From NCBI GenBank assembly GCA_964574875.1, contig CAZNOX010000004.1, positions 1 through 64,000 on the forward strand: DNA of 64,000 nt, given 5' to 3'. The notes beneath the pieces are model-generated. The model was not told where the DNA came from. It ran no database searches and saw only the letters and a list, made by a program, of their open reading frames with translations. The position numbers and the translations under genes were made by a program. Source of the stretch: DSCS01 sp035391585 (GTDB taxonomy: Bacteria > Macinerneyibacteriota > Macinerneyibacteria > Macinerneyibacteriales > DSCS01). The stretch's first letter is position 1. Each line of letters starts with the position of its first letter. Positions 24,675-34,600 of this stretch are shown here, piece by piece.

Positions 24675-25237
24675 CAGAAACCTCCTCTGTAATGTTCCAG
24701 GAAGACTTTCACTCCGATACCGATGAGGATCACCCCTCCGGCGATATTGATCTTTGTCCCGAAGATCAGGCCGAAGACACGGCCGATGTAGACGGCGATC
24801 CAGCTTGTCACAAACGTGATCCCTCCGATGATGACCACCGGCCAGAGGATAGAGACATCAAGGAGGGCGAAGGTGAGTCCCAGCGCCAGGGCATCGATGC
24901 TGGTGGCAATACCCAGGGCCAGAAGCACTCCCGGTGTGAGTGATCTCCTCCGGGAGACCTCATCGGCCGTGAACCCTTCTCTGATCATATGAAGGCCCAC
25001 CAGAAGGAGCAGCGCCAGGACGATCCAATGATCCACGGGTTTGATCACAGGCGCGAGGGTCTGGCCCGCCAGCCATCCCGCCACAGGCATAGCTCCCTGA
25101 AAAAACCCGAAAGTGGCGGCGATGATCAGCGGATGGCGGTAATTGAAATACTCCAGGCTGAACCCGTAGGCCAGGGCAACGGCAAAGGCATCCAGTGCCA
25201 GCGATAGGGCAATAAGGACAATATGGATCATGCTCAT
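24674..25237 (-). CDS. mntP: Manganese efflux pump MntP
   Basis: A 187-residue integral membrane protein with six predicted helices that exports Mn2+. The pattern ALSLALDAFAVALAYG near residue 8 and its repeat GIATSIDALALGLTFALL near 113 place the conserved aspartates of both half-repeats, typical of MntP. The start at 25237 follows a G-rich site in the prfB 3' end; longer frames upstream overlap prfB and lack similarity. The prfB-mntP gap is 7 bases. No Mn riboswitch (yybP-ykoY) is visible upstream. Confidence 0.9.
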   Translation of the reverse strand: MSMIHIVLIALSLALDAFAVALAYGFSLEYFNYRHPLIIAATFGFFQGAMPVAGWLAGQTLAPVIKPVDHWIVLALLLLVGLHMIREGFTADEVSRRRSLTPGVLLALGIATSIDALALGLTFALLDVSILWPVVIIGGITFVTSWIAVYIGRVFGLIFGTKINIAGGVILIGIGVKVFLEHYRGGF

Positions 25238-25244
25238 GAAAGAC

Positions 25245-26354
25245 TTATCCCTTTTCTTTCTGCAGATACTCCAGATACCCGAAGATGAACTCATCGATAT
25301 CTCCATCCAGGACGGCATCGACATTCCCTGTCTCCACCCCTGTCCGGTGGTCTTTGATCATCTTGTAGGGATGCAGCACATAGGAGCGGATCTGGCTGCC
25401 CCAGGCATTCTCTTTCTTTGTATTTTCCAGCTTGTTTTTTTCTGCTTCCAGTTTTTCCATCTCCAGCTGGTAGAGCCGGGCTTTGAGCATCTTCATGGCC
25501 TGATCCCTGTTCTGGATCTGAGAGCGTTCGTTCTGACACTGAACCACGATATTCGTGGGAAGATGGGTGATACGAACGGCAGAATCCGTCATATTGACAT
25601 GCTGGCCTCCCGCCCCCGAGGCACGGAACGTATCGATACGCAGGTCCTTTTCGTTGATCTCCACTTCGATCTCTTCATCGACTTCGGGGTAGACAAAGAC
25701 CGAGGCAAAGGATGTGTGGCGCCGCTTATTGGAATCGAAAGGGCTGATACGGACGAGCCTGTGGACACCGTTTTCTGTTTTCAGATATCCGTGTGCGTAA
25801 GGGCCCTTGATGTAAAGGGTCACGCTTTTGATGCCGGCTTCCTCGCCCACCTGATAATCGATGGTCTCCACCCCGTATTTCCTGTAATCGGCCCAATGCT
25901 GGTACATCCTCATGAGGAGTGAAGCCCAGTCCTGGGATTCTGTCCCCCCGGCCCCGGGATGGATCTCCAGATAGGCGTTATTGGGGTCATTCTTCCCGTT
26001 GAGAAGGCTCTGGAGTTCAGCGGCTTTGAGCTCTTTTTGAAAAGAGGTGATGTTCTCTTCCAGCTCCCGGTTCATCCCTTCGTCGGGTTCTTCGTCAAGG
26101 AGGTCGGCAAGGAGGATGATCTCGTCAAGGGCCTCCCTGATCTCCGAGAAACGCTCCATCCTGTCTTCCAGCAGGCGAAGTTCACGGCCCAGCTCCTTTG
26201 TCTTTTTCTGATCCGACCAGACCTCTTCCCGGGTCATGAGGTCTTTGATCTCCTGAGCCCTCTTCCGGGCCGTCTCGATCTTCAAAAACTCTTTCAGCTT
26301 TTCCACTTTGGGAAGGGCCTCCTCGATGACCCCCCGCGCTTCAAAGATCTCCAT
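25245..26354 (-). CDS. prfB: Peptide chain release factor 2, without programmed frameshift
   Basis: Class I release factor recognising UGA and UAA. It is 369 residues. The stop-codon recognition SPF motif is in RISPFDSNKRRHTSF near residue 207, and the catalytic GGQ motif is RASGAGGQHVNMTDSAVR near 245. The N-terminal region is one uninterrupted frame (KLKEFLKIETARKRAQEI), with no in-frame TGA where most prfB genes carry the +1 frameshift autoregulatory site, so that control is absent here. A promoter lies upstream of the TPR gene that precedes it. Confidence 0.95.
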   Translation of the reverse strand: MEIFEARGVIEEALPKVEKLKEFLKIETARKRAQEIKDLMTREEVWSDQKKTKELGRELRLLEDRMERFSEIREALDEIILLADLLDEEPDEGMNRELEENITSFQKELKAAELQSLLNGKNDPNNAYLEIHPGAGGTESQDWASLLMRMYQHWADYRKYGVETIDYQVGEEAGIKSVTLYIKGPYAHGYLKTENGVHRLVRISPFDSNKRRHTSFASVFVYPEVDEEIEVEINEKDLRIDTFRASGAGGQHVNMTDSAVRITHLPTNIVVQCQNERSQIQNRDQAMKMLKARLYQLEMEKLEAEKNKLENTKKENAWGSQIRSYVLHPYKMIKDHRTGVETGNVDAVLDGDIDEFIFGYLEYLQKEKG

Positions 26355-26357
26355 GGA

Positions 26358-27038
26358 CTACTCCCTTGCCTCTTGGCGCATCTCTTTTTGAAGATGGTTC
26401 AAAACAGTTCCGTAATTCTTGTTTTCCGGTTCACATTCCACCGCAAGGGAGACTTCCCTGATCCCCTGTTCGCGCGCGCCTTCCTGATAAAGAAGAAGTC
26501 CGTAGAGATAGTGGGCCAGGGCATTTTTCTGGTTGGCTCCCACAGCTTCTTGATAGGCCTTCCTGGCTTTGTCCAGATCACCGTTGCGGGCCGCCAGGGC
26601 GCCCTTTTCCGTCATCTCCAGTGACCTCACATAAGCCGTGCGCCACTCTTTGTTAAAGACCTTGTCCCGGCGTTTCTGAATAAAATAGTTAAACGGCTCA
26701 GCTTCCAGAGCCCGGGTCACAGCCTCCTCGGCCTTTTTCCACTCTCTTCGCCTCATATAGACTTCGGAGAGAAGAGAGAAGCTGGCGATGCTTTTGGGGT
26801 TCAGTTGAGTGGCCTTGACAAAATACTCTTCGGCTTTCTCCAGGTCTTTCTCCTCGAAATAGATCGTGGCAATATTATGAAAGATCATGTAATTGACAAG
26901 CCGGCTCTCTTCAAGCTGAAGATAGAAATCCTTTGCCCGGTTGTGATCACCCTTCCGCAGTGCTTCATTGGCCTTGCGGGTGAGCCGCCTGGCTTTGATG
27001 ATTTTGGGGTAAAGGGCCAGTCTTTTGAAAAATTTCAT
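26358..27038 (-). CDS. TPR-repeat protein
   Basis: A 226-residue cytoplasmic protein with about four tetratricopeptide repeats: ANEALRKGDHNRAKDFYLQL, IFHNIATIYFEEKDLEKAEEY, FSLLSEVYMRRREWKKAEEA, ALAARNGDLDKARKAYQEAV. It has a basic N-terminus and no signal peptide. It is the first gene of the long minus-strand block and ends 3 bases before the prfB start. It probably serves as a protein-protein scaffold; no partner can be named. Confidence 0.82.
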   Translation of the reverse strand: MKFFKRLALYPKIIKARRLTRKANEALRKGDHNRAKDFYLQLEESRLVNYMIFHNIATIYFEEKDLEKAEEYFVKATQLNPKSIASFSLLSEVYMRRREWKKAEEAVTRALEAEPFNYFIQKRRDKVFNKEWRTAYVRSLEMTEKGALAARNGDLDKARKAYQEAVGANQKNALAHYLYGLLLYQEGAREQGIREVSLAVECEPENKNYGTVLNHLQKEMRQEARE

Positions 27039-27065
27039 GGGTCCTCCCTCTTTTGGTCTAAAAGC

Positions 27066-27093
27066 ATGATACCCTTTTAAGGCTTTTTTTCAA
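27066..27093 (-). promoter_or_regulatory. Promoter of the TPR-prfB block
   Basis: On the minus strand TTGAAA (27088-27093) and TATCAT (27066-27071) are 16 bases apart, about 28 bases upstream of the ATG at 27038. No other comparably good promoter was noticed in the tightly packed block, so it may drive much of it. Confidence 0.55.
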
Positions 27094-27185
27094 GTTCTTT
27101 CATCGATTCCGGGCGGCTGATGTCCCTTGGAACGTCTGTTTTGCAACAAATAAGGGGTGCACGTGTATAAAAAAGGAGAGTGCCC

Positions 27186-27920
27186 ATGATGAATACGGAA
27201 GTCCTGATCGTCTCGTGGAACAGACATCCGGCTTCACGCCTTCAGACTCTGCTGACCCGGACTCCGGGGATCTCTCTTTTGCCGCGTGTCCCGAACCGGG
27301 AAAGGCTCTCAAGTGTTCTCGCCCGCCATACGCCCCATGTGATCTTCATGCCGTTGAGCAGCAGCCCCTCACTCTGGGCTGACCTCTTTCTGCAGACATC
27401 CCCCCTGTCCCAGGTCATCGCCACAACACCCCATCCGGAGCTGTCACCTCGTGCGTTTGCCTACAATTGCGCCGGCCTCCTCACAGCCCCTTTCCAGGCG
27501 GGGGACCTTCACCGGGCTCTCTCAAGAGCCCTTTTCCGGCGCCGTTTATGGATCGAGGGAAGCAGACATCCCCCTCACAGGCACCTCTCTTTTCCCCTGG
27601 CTGCCCGCAAAAAAGGGATCATCCGCTTTTTTGACCCGTCAGAAGTCCTCTACTTTAAAGCGGAAGATAAATATGTTTTTCTTCATACGGGAAAAGAGCG
27701 CTATTTTTGCCGCTTCACGCTGCGTGAACTGGAGGCCCGTCTGGATCCCCGTCATTTCTGTCGCATCCGGCGGAACGTGATCGCAGCCTTCCACGGAATC
27801 CTCGAAGTGGAGAAAAACGGCGCCCGTGAGATCTCTCTGACACTCAAAGGGCCGGAAGGAGTCAAGGTCAGGGCAGGACGGAAATATATCCCCTCTGTGC
27901 GAAAATGGCTACGCCTGTAA
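27186..27920 (+). CDS. LytTR-family transcriptional regulator with a degenerate receiver
   Basis: A 244-residue cytoplasmic protein. The C-terminal half (about residues 135-244) is a LytTR DNA-binding domain: FFDPSEVLYFKAEDKYVFLH, RFTLRELEARLDPRHFCRIR and RRNVIAAFHGILEV fit the family. The N-terminal 120 residues have the size and helix/strand order of a CheY-like receiver, but the phosphoacceptor region reads HVIFMPLSSSP with no Asp, and the KPF position reads TAPF. Phosphorylation is therefore unlikely. The ATG at 27186 has GGAG 7 bases upstream. It converges on the Memo gene with a 12-base overlap. No kinase gene is adjacent. Confidence 0.84.
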   Translation: MMNTEVLIVSWNRHPASRLQTLLTRTPGISLLPRVPNRERLSSVLARHTPHVIFMPLSSSPSLWADLFLQTSPLSQVIATTPHPELSPRAFAYNCAGLLTAPFQAGDLHRALSRALFRRRLWIEGSRHPPHRHLSFPLAARKKGIIRFFDPSEVLYFKAEDKYVFLHTGKERYFCRFTLRELEARLDPRHFCRIRRNVIAAFHGILEVEKNGAREISLTLKGPEGVKVRAGRKYIPSVRKWLRL

Positions 27921-28748
27921 TCCCCATGACCCGTATGTCACAAAGGAGTGGAGGCCGCCCGCCGGCATCCGGTCATAGCTTGTGGTGTATTCCAGCAGAC
28001 GGATGGAGCCTTTTCTGAAAAGGCCGCAGAGGAGAGCCACTCCGCCGGGCCCGCAGGCCGACTGATGTGCAAGGGCATAGGGGATGATCTCCCTGTAGGA
28101 TCCGCTGTTCACTTTCTTGATGAACTCAGGGTCTTTACGGCGGGTCACGTGATCATATCCGGCAGTGCCTGTCCCGAAAGAGGAATCCCCGTAATGGAGT
28201 CCGTAATGGGTCAGGTCGGTGCTGGCCACAAAGACCGTTTCAGGATGCTCCTCTTTGAGTTTTTCAAAGGCATGGAGATAGTCTTCCAGCCCCCCCTGGA
28301 TCCCCGGAGGAACTGAAACAGGGATGATCCGGCTCTCAGGATAGAGAGACTTCAGGAAGGGGAGCTGGACTTCGATGGCGTGCTCTTCTTCATGAGCCCG
28401 TGCGGAATGGAGAAAAAGCGATTCATCGAAATAGGCCTTGATCAGCTCTTCGGCGACGGGCATGTCCCCCAAAGGGGTCTCCCAGGTTCCTCCCGGGTAG
28501 ACAGCGGGACGTCCTGCACCATACCGGTGAACGGCTCCCAGGAGGACGATGACAGCTCCCGGGGTCCCGGTCAGGGCCGCCAGGGCCCTGAGAGCGATCC
28601 CTCCGGAGAAGGCCCATCCGGCATGGGGAACGATCACTCCCCGGTAGGTTTTTTGCACATCATCGGGTAATTCGTCTCTGATAAAAGACTCCACAGCACG
28701 GGGATCGGCAGGATAAAACTGTCCTGCCACGACAGCACTACGTCTCAT
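27909..28748 (-). CDS. amrB: Memo-family protein (AmmeMemoRadiSam protein B)
   Basis: A 279-residue Memo/extradiol-dioxygenase-fold protein. The start RRSAVVAGQFYPADPRAVES matches the family opening, followed by IVPHAGWAFSGGIALRALAA near residue 40, AHEEEHAIEVQLPFLKSLYP near 117, and FVASTDLTHYGLHYG near 174; the histidines are typical metal ligands. GGAGGCGG precedes the ATG. It is separated from the AMMECR1 gene by 7.5 kb. Enzymatic function is unproven in bacteria. Confidence 0.9.
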   Translation of the reverse strand: MRRSAVVAGQFYPADPRAVESFIRDELPDDVQKTYRGVIVPHAGWAFSGGIALRALAALTGTPGAVIVLLGAVHRYGAGRPAVYPGGTWETPLGDMPVAEELIKAYFDESLFLHSARAHEEEHAIEVQLPFLKSLYPESRIIPVSVPPGIQGGLEDYLHAFEKLKEEHPETVFVASTDLTHYGLHYGDSSFGTGTAGYDHVTRRKDPEFIKKVNSGSYREIIPYALAHQSACGPGGVALLCGLFRKGSIRLLEYTTSYDRMPAGGLHSFVTYGSWGLQA

Positions 28749-28756
28749 TCCGCCTC

Positions 28757-31561
28757 CTATTCAAACAATATTTTCAGATCCTCCCACGACATCGTCTTCA
28801 TGAAAGCGGTATCGGTAAAGTCGAGAGAGTGAAACATCTCGCTCTTCTCTTCCTGCATCTTGATGATCTTTTCTTCAATGGTCCCCTCTGTGATCAGTTT
28901 ATAGACATTGACTGCCCGGGTCTGTCCCATGCGGTAGGCTCTGTCTGTGGCCTGCCGTTCCACCATGGGGTTCCACCACGGGTCAAAATGGACCACCACA
29001 TCGGCTCCGGTGATATTGAGGCCGGTTCCTCCGGCCTTGAGACTCACCAGGATAATCGGGATATCCCTGTTGTCATTGAACCTGTCCACGATTTCCACCC
29101 TCTTCGGTGTCTTTCCGTCGATGTATTCAAAGGGGATCTTGTCTTTACGCAGCTCATCCCGGATGATATGAAGCATTTTCACGAACTGACTGAAGAGCAG
29201 GATCCTGTGGCCTCCGTCCATGGATTCAGCGAGGATCTCCCGGAGAAGGTCCAGCTTTGCAGAGATATCCTCATACGCTGTGAGCTCAGGATAGATCATC
29301 CCTGGATGATTGCAGATCTGACGGAGGCGGATCAGCGCGCTGAGAATATGCATGCGGCTTTTGACAAACCCCTCTTTTTCCACCCGGCCGAATATTTCAC
29401 TCCTGATCTCGCCGAGAATACGCTGGTATAGGGCCTTCTGCCCGTCCGTCAGGGGAACCACGGCGATCTGCTCGATCTTCGGGGGAAGTTCAGTGAGGAC
29501 CTCCTCCTTTGTCCGTCTGAGGATGAAGGGTTTGATCTTCATATTCAGCTCGTTGAGGACGTCTTCATTCTTCTCTTTGACGATCTCTTTGTCGTAATAG
29601 TCCACAAAATGGCGTCTTGTCCCGAGATATCCCGGCATAATGAAGTCAAAGATGGACCAGAGTTCCCGGATAGAGTTCTCCATGGGTGTTCCTGTGAGCA
29701 CCAGCTTGAACATGGCGTCGAGTTTTTTGACGCTTTTCGCCACTTTTGTCTGGTAATTCTTAATATGCTGGGCTTCATCCAGGATGATATAGTGGTAGAC
29801 CCGGTCTTCATAGAGGTCGATATCGTTCCGGAGGAGAGAGTAGGAGGTGATGAGAAGATCTTTTTTTTGAGATCCGGCGATGATCTCCTCCCTCTGGGTG
29901 CGGTTGCCCTCGACCACAGCGCACTTCATGTGCGGAGTAAACTTCTTGACCTCTTTGACCCAGTTGTGCATCAACGATTTGGGGCAGACCACCATGGAGG
30001 GAAGAGCACTCTTGACTGAGATCATCATGGCCAGGGCCTGGACGGTCTTCCCGAGGCCCATATCATCAGCCAGCACCCCGGATAACTTATAGCGGTGCAG
30101 AAAATGAAGCCAGTCGTAGCCCTCTTTCTGATAAGGGCGGAGGATCTTTTCCAGGCTTTCGGGAACGGGGATCTTCCTGATCCCCCTGACATCCATGAGT
30201 TCCTCATAGAGCGCCCGGAACCTGTCGTCGCCCCTGATCTCGATATCTTTGTTTTTCTTCACATAGTTGATCAGATGAGGGAGATAGTAGATCTTATGAT
30301 GAAAGTTCTCTTTTTTATCCAGAGATAGAGCAAACGCTGTTTTGAAATCCTCCATGAACTGCCGCACCTCTTCCAGGTTAACCAGCTTCAAGATCCGTGT
30401 CTTGTCGAGTTTGATAAAGGGGTCTCCGCTCCGGATATGGCTCTTCAGCACCTCAGGATCCAGAGTGTAATCCTCTTTCAGGCTGCACCCGAAATGAAGG
30501 GTGAAGGAGGAGTCTTCCTCAAGGGAGACCTCCAGGACGGGTTTGATGGTCACGTTGTAGATGCGGATCTGCCTGAATTCCGGGGTGAGCCGCTTTGTCC
30601 AGTCAGAAGGAATCCGTTTAAATCCGTTGATGAGAAAGTCGATGATATCATCATTGTCTTTGAGAACGAAAAAACCCTCCTCCCATTTAAAGTTATACTG
30701 GAAGAAGAAGAGAAAGAGGCGGCGTTCCTTTTTCGGGTCTCTGCGGATAAAATTGACCTGGTCCTCGACGGTCTTGATGATGTAAGGCCCTTTCTTGATG
30801 ATGTCATTATACGTGAACGCCATCTTCCCGTAATGATAGACGGGATCCACCTTGATGATGCCCTGGGAGTAGTCAAGCTTCAACTCGATATTCAGCTGGT
30901 TGTGATGGATCTCCAGGCGCTTGATCTCTCCGTCCCATTGAAAATCGAGATACCTGTTCCAATAGTTGTGGTAATTGTCGATGAAATCAAAGAGCTCCTC
31001 ATCCCGGAACTCTTTCCCTTTTGTCAGAATCGTATCCCAGAGCGGCTGCGAGTAGACCGGGAGAAGCCGGGCCAGGACAGAACCGCTGAGATACCACTTC
31101 TCTCCCTCGAAGGAGAGGATCCGGGACCGGGTCTCAGGCCCCGGGAAGACCCTGATGCTCTCACTGCTGCATCGGATGAGAACGGCGGGTTTTTCAAATT
31201 TATCCCGGACATCCAGCCGTACCCCCGACGAGAGGAGGTAGAGCTGCTCATACCCGATGAGAAGGCTGAGCAGGTCCCGGGCATAGGGACCGTGAAGGAC
31301 AAAGGCCTTATTGACGAATTTTCCGAATTTCAGAAGATGCTCCAGGATCAGCTGCTGATGATCAGTAAGCATTCCCACAAGATCAAAGATCTCCTCTTCA
31401 TGAAAGAAATCCCCGGCAGCGTTTTCAGGATGGCTGATAAACTCCATCATCTCATTCTGCAGCCTGGGCCATTCAGTCTGGCGGCCCGGTTTCAGCGTAA
31501 TGAATATATCGCTGATCGTATCTTCAATACCGATGTAAAAAGGCAGGGGTCGTTCAGTCAT
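28757..31561 (-). CDS. SNF2-family DNA-dependent ATPase/helicase
   Basis: A 934-residue cytoplasmic SNF2/RapA-like protein. Residues up to about 470 form an N-terminal region of unknown fold, without the usual SWIM cysteine-histidine pattern. The motor begins at LRPYQKEGYDWLHFL: Walker A DDMGLGKTVQAL, DEAQH in YIILDEAQHIKNYQTK, LTGTPMENS, then the second lobe with ILLFSQFVKML, LVSLKAGGTGLNITGAD and the DRAYRMGQ arginine-finger motif. Such proteins remodel protein-DNA complexes. TGGAGAT precedes the ATG. No defence partner gene is adjacent, so a housekeeping role is more likely. Confidence 0.9.
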   Translation of the reverse strand: MTERPLPFYIGIEDTISDIFITLKPGRQTEWPRLQNEMMEFISHPENAAGDFFHEEEIFDLVGMLTDHQQLILEHLLKFGKFVNKAFVLHGPYARDLLSLLIGYEQLYLLSSGVRLDVRDKFEKPAVLIRCSSESIRVFPGPETRSRILSFEGEKWYLSGSVLARLLPVYSQPLWDTILTKGKEFRDEELFDFIDNYHNYWNRYLDFQWDGEIKRLEIHHNQLNIELKLDYSQGIIKVDPVYHYGKMAFTYNDIIKKGPYIIKTVEDQVNFIRRDPKKERRLFLFFFQYNFKWEEGFFVLKDNDDIIDFLINGFKRIPSDWTKRLTPEFRQIRIYNVTIKPVLEVSLEEDSSFTLHFGCSLKEDYTLDPEVLKSHIRSGDPFIKLDKTRILKLVNLEEVRQFMEDFKTAFALSLDKKENFHHKIYYLPHLINYVKKNKDIEIRGDDRFRALYEELMDVRGIRKIPVPESLEKILRPYQKEGYDWLHFLHRYKLSGVLADDMGLGKTVQALAMMISVKSALPSMVVCPKSLMHNWVKEVKKFTPHMKCAVVEGNRTQREEIIAGSQKKDLLITSYSLLRNDIDLYEDRVYHYIILDEAQHIKNYQTKVAKSVKKLDAMFKLVLTGTPMENSIRELWSIFDFIMPGYLGTRRHFVDYYDKEIVKEKNEDVLNELNMKIKPFILRRTKEEVLTELPPKIEQIAVVPLTDGQKALYQRILGEIRSEIFGRVEKEGFVKSRMHILSALIRLRQICNHPGMIYPELTAYEDISAKLDLLREILAESMDGGHRILLFSQFVKMLHIIRDELRKDKIPFEYIDGKTPKRVEIVDRFNDNRDIPIILVSLKAGGTGLNITGADVVVHFDPWWNPMVERQATDRAYRMGQTRAVNVYKLITEGTIEEKIIKMQEEKSEMFHSLDFTDTAFMKTMSWEDLKILFE

Positions 31562-31621
31562 ATCTCCATCTCTTTATCGTTTATCTTTTACTGTACCCCC
31601 GGAACGGCATTCGGGCAAGCC

Positions 31622-34600
31622 CTAATGCCGGCGTATCTCCTGGATACGCGATGCTGCTGTCTTGCTGTAGACCGTCTCCCTGCCTGATATCTGGATGATG
31701 TACTCATAGATCTCCACGGCTTTGTCCATCTCTCCCAGCGACTCATAGGCTGTCCCTCCCTGGAAGAGCGCTGTCACCATCCACTGAAAGTCTTCATCGG
31801 TGTTGACCGGAAGATATTTCACCTTCATAAACTCCCGGATGGCGTCGCGGTACTGTCCCCTGGCATAGTAACAGTCCCCGATATTGTACTGGACTTCCAT
31901 CTTGAGGGAATCGGGAGCCCGGTCGATGAATGATGTCAGCCGTCCCAGGGCGTCATCATACTTTCTCTCATCCATAAACGTGTAGACAATATTGAGATAG
32001 GCTCCGTAATAGAGAGAGCTTTCCGGAAAGCGGTCCACGATCTGCTGAAATGCTTCGCGGGCCCGTCCGGTCTCCCCTTCTCCCTTGAAAAGAAGCCCCT
32101 GGTTATAGAGGGCATCGGGATTCGGCTTGAACGCATAGGAGCGTTGAAAATAGTCCACCGCTTTCTCTTGATCTCCCAGGGCATACCAGGCTTGCCCCAG
32201 GGAGAGGAAGAGTTTTTCCTTTCCTTCGAAGGAGGGATTCGCTTCAAGCCGCTTAAAGACATCAAGAGCCTTGTCCGCTTCTCCCTTTCCCAGCCGGATA
32301 TTCCCCAGCATGAATGCCGCCTGAAGGCTCCAGGGAGTATCGAGGACCTCTTTTGTCCCTCCGGCTTCAGCAAAATAATCGGCGGCTCTGTCAGCGTCTT
32401 TCTTCTTGAGGTAGGTGTATTCTCCAAGGACATAAGAGATCTCCTCTTCAAACTCTCTGAGGGCTTTACTGTTTTTACGCCGTAAGGCGAGCCCTTCGTC
32501 CAGCTGGTTCAACTTGGTCAGAGCGATCACCCGCCGGCTCACCGAATAGGCATCATCGCCCCTGAAAAACTCCAGAACATCCTGCCAGCGTTCCTGATCC
32601 GCCAGAGCTTTATAGACACGGGCTCTGACCTCCCGGCCCTGAGCCTTTTTTAAGAGGGCCATGGCCTCTTCATCCATCCCCAGCTTGAGACAGGCCAGCC
32701 CCTTGACCACAGCCAGCTCTCCTTTGTCTGCAGTGATCATCATGCAGGCTTTGCGGGCGGCATCTGTCTGCCCGTCGATGATCAGGGCTTCCAAATAGAG
32801 GTCCATGACATCCGGGTCGTTATAATATTCGGGCAGCCTGTTAAGCACATTAAAGATGTTGAAGATCACATCTTTATAGTCGCCTTCGCTGAAAGCGATT
32901 CTGGACAGAAGCAGGCTGGCTTTGACTTTCAACTCAAAAGGTTTGCTGATGGAGAGGAGACGCTCCCGGGCTTCAGCATTTCGTCCTGTCTTGTGATAGA
33001 TGGCGGCCAGATAATAGGAGAGGCTCCCATTCTCTTCGTCCCCTTTTTCGAGAAGATCTGAAAAGAGGCGCTCGGCCTCTCCGAAATTAGCATTGGCATA
33101 GGCGGCCATGGCCCGGGCATATTCCTCGGCGGGAGTCCCGGTGACACTCGGGGGGAGGACAAGTCTCTTCAGGGCATCCTCCCTCTTTTCACTGATCAGG
33201 AAATCGATATAATTGCGCACTGTCTCCTGGCTCACTGAGTCGGGAAACTGGGAAAAGGCATAGAGAAAATCTTCCTCCTCGAGATTCTCATTCATATCAT
33301 AATAGGCCAGCACCTGGGAATAGACCTCCCCGGCTGCCGGATGGTCTTTACGGGCATTGAAAAACGATTCGATCTCGCTTGGCGTCCCCTTTTCCAGAAG
33401 CAGGGCATAGGCTCCCGCCTGAAGAGCCTTCTCGTCGTCCCGGCCTCCTTTTTGATAATAGTCATAGGCTTTGCTGAAGTCTTTGACCGAAAAAAAGATA
33501 TCCCCGCGCTTTCTGTAGAGTTCTTTTTCGCCCATGGGTTCTTTCATCTGCTCTTCCAGAAGATCGTCCAGTGCTGTAAGGCCCCGGGCGACATCGGCGA
33601 TGATATAGCGATTGAGATAATCGATCCTTTTGCGCGCCTTGTCCGCCAGGGGAGAGAAGGGAAAGCGCTCCCCGATAGTTTTATAAGCCATCACGGCCCG
33701 GTCATACCGCGGGATCTGCTCATAGCAGAGCCCTGTCTCATAGAGGGCTTTGTCTCCATATCCTTCTGTATTGAAGCTGATCCTTTCAAAAGCCGCGATG
33801 GCCCTCTCGTAATCCTTCATCTCATAAGCATAGAGCCTGCCCACCCGGAAGACCAGATAAGGAACCTGGGTATCCCTGGGGAAAAAGGTGATATAATCGA
33901 GAAGGGCGTTGACAGCTTGCCGATAGAGGCCTCCTTCTTCAAAGACCGAGGCTTTTTCCAGGAGAACTCTTTTCACATCGGCTTCACTTTGCCGGGACCG
34001 GTAAAATCCGGTCAGCTGGTCGAAAAGGGCCGCGATCTTCTCATCATCCCATCCCCTTTTCCCTTTTTCGATCTCCAGGGCCATCCGGACCACATCCGGA
34101 TAGAGGGGGCTGTCGGCATAAGCCTTCATAAAATAGTCGATCTCTTTGGCAGCGTCTTCCCGTCTGTTCAACGCAAGGAGAGCTTCGGCTTTCCCTTTCA
34201 GGGCATCATCGGCCATGGTGCTGTTGGGGTTTTTATCAAGAAGAGACTGGAAAGCGGCCACCGCTTCTGAAAAGGCCTTTTTCTCCATATAGACACGTCC
34301 CTTCCCGTAAAGGGCCCTGTAGTAGTATTCACTTTCAGGATAGCGGGACATGAGCCCCTGGTACTCCTTGAGAGCCTGGTCATATTCCCGCCGTCCGAAG
34401 GCCACATCAGCCTTATACCAGAGCCATTTTCCGGGATCAAGGTCTTTTTCATCCAGTTTATCCAGATACCGTCCGGCTTTGTCCATCTCTCCCCGCGAAT
34501 AGGAGTAATCCAGCAAAGAGAGATAGGCTTTTTTCAGATTTCCGCCGCGGGGGTTGAGATTGATGATCTCCTGCATGGCTTTGATATACTCATCATCAAG

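Noticed and set aside
25245..26354. Frameshift or pseudogene at the prfB 5' end
   Set aside because: The frame is continuous and SPF and GGQ motifs are intact; it is a natural frameshift-free form.
28757..31561. Phage-defence system built on the SNF2 helicase
   Set aside because: No methylase, nuclease or other defence partner is adjacent; the neighbours are housekeeping genes.
30437..31687. Long plus-strand frame (416 codons) opposite the SNF2 gene
   Set aside because: Shadow of a real gene with helicase motifs; composition is unlike a protein family.
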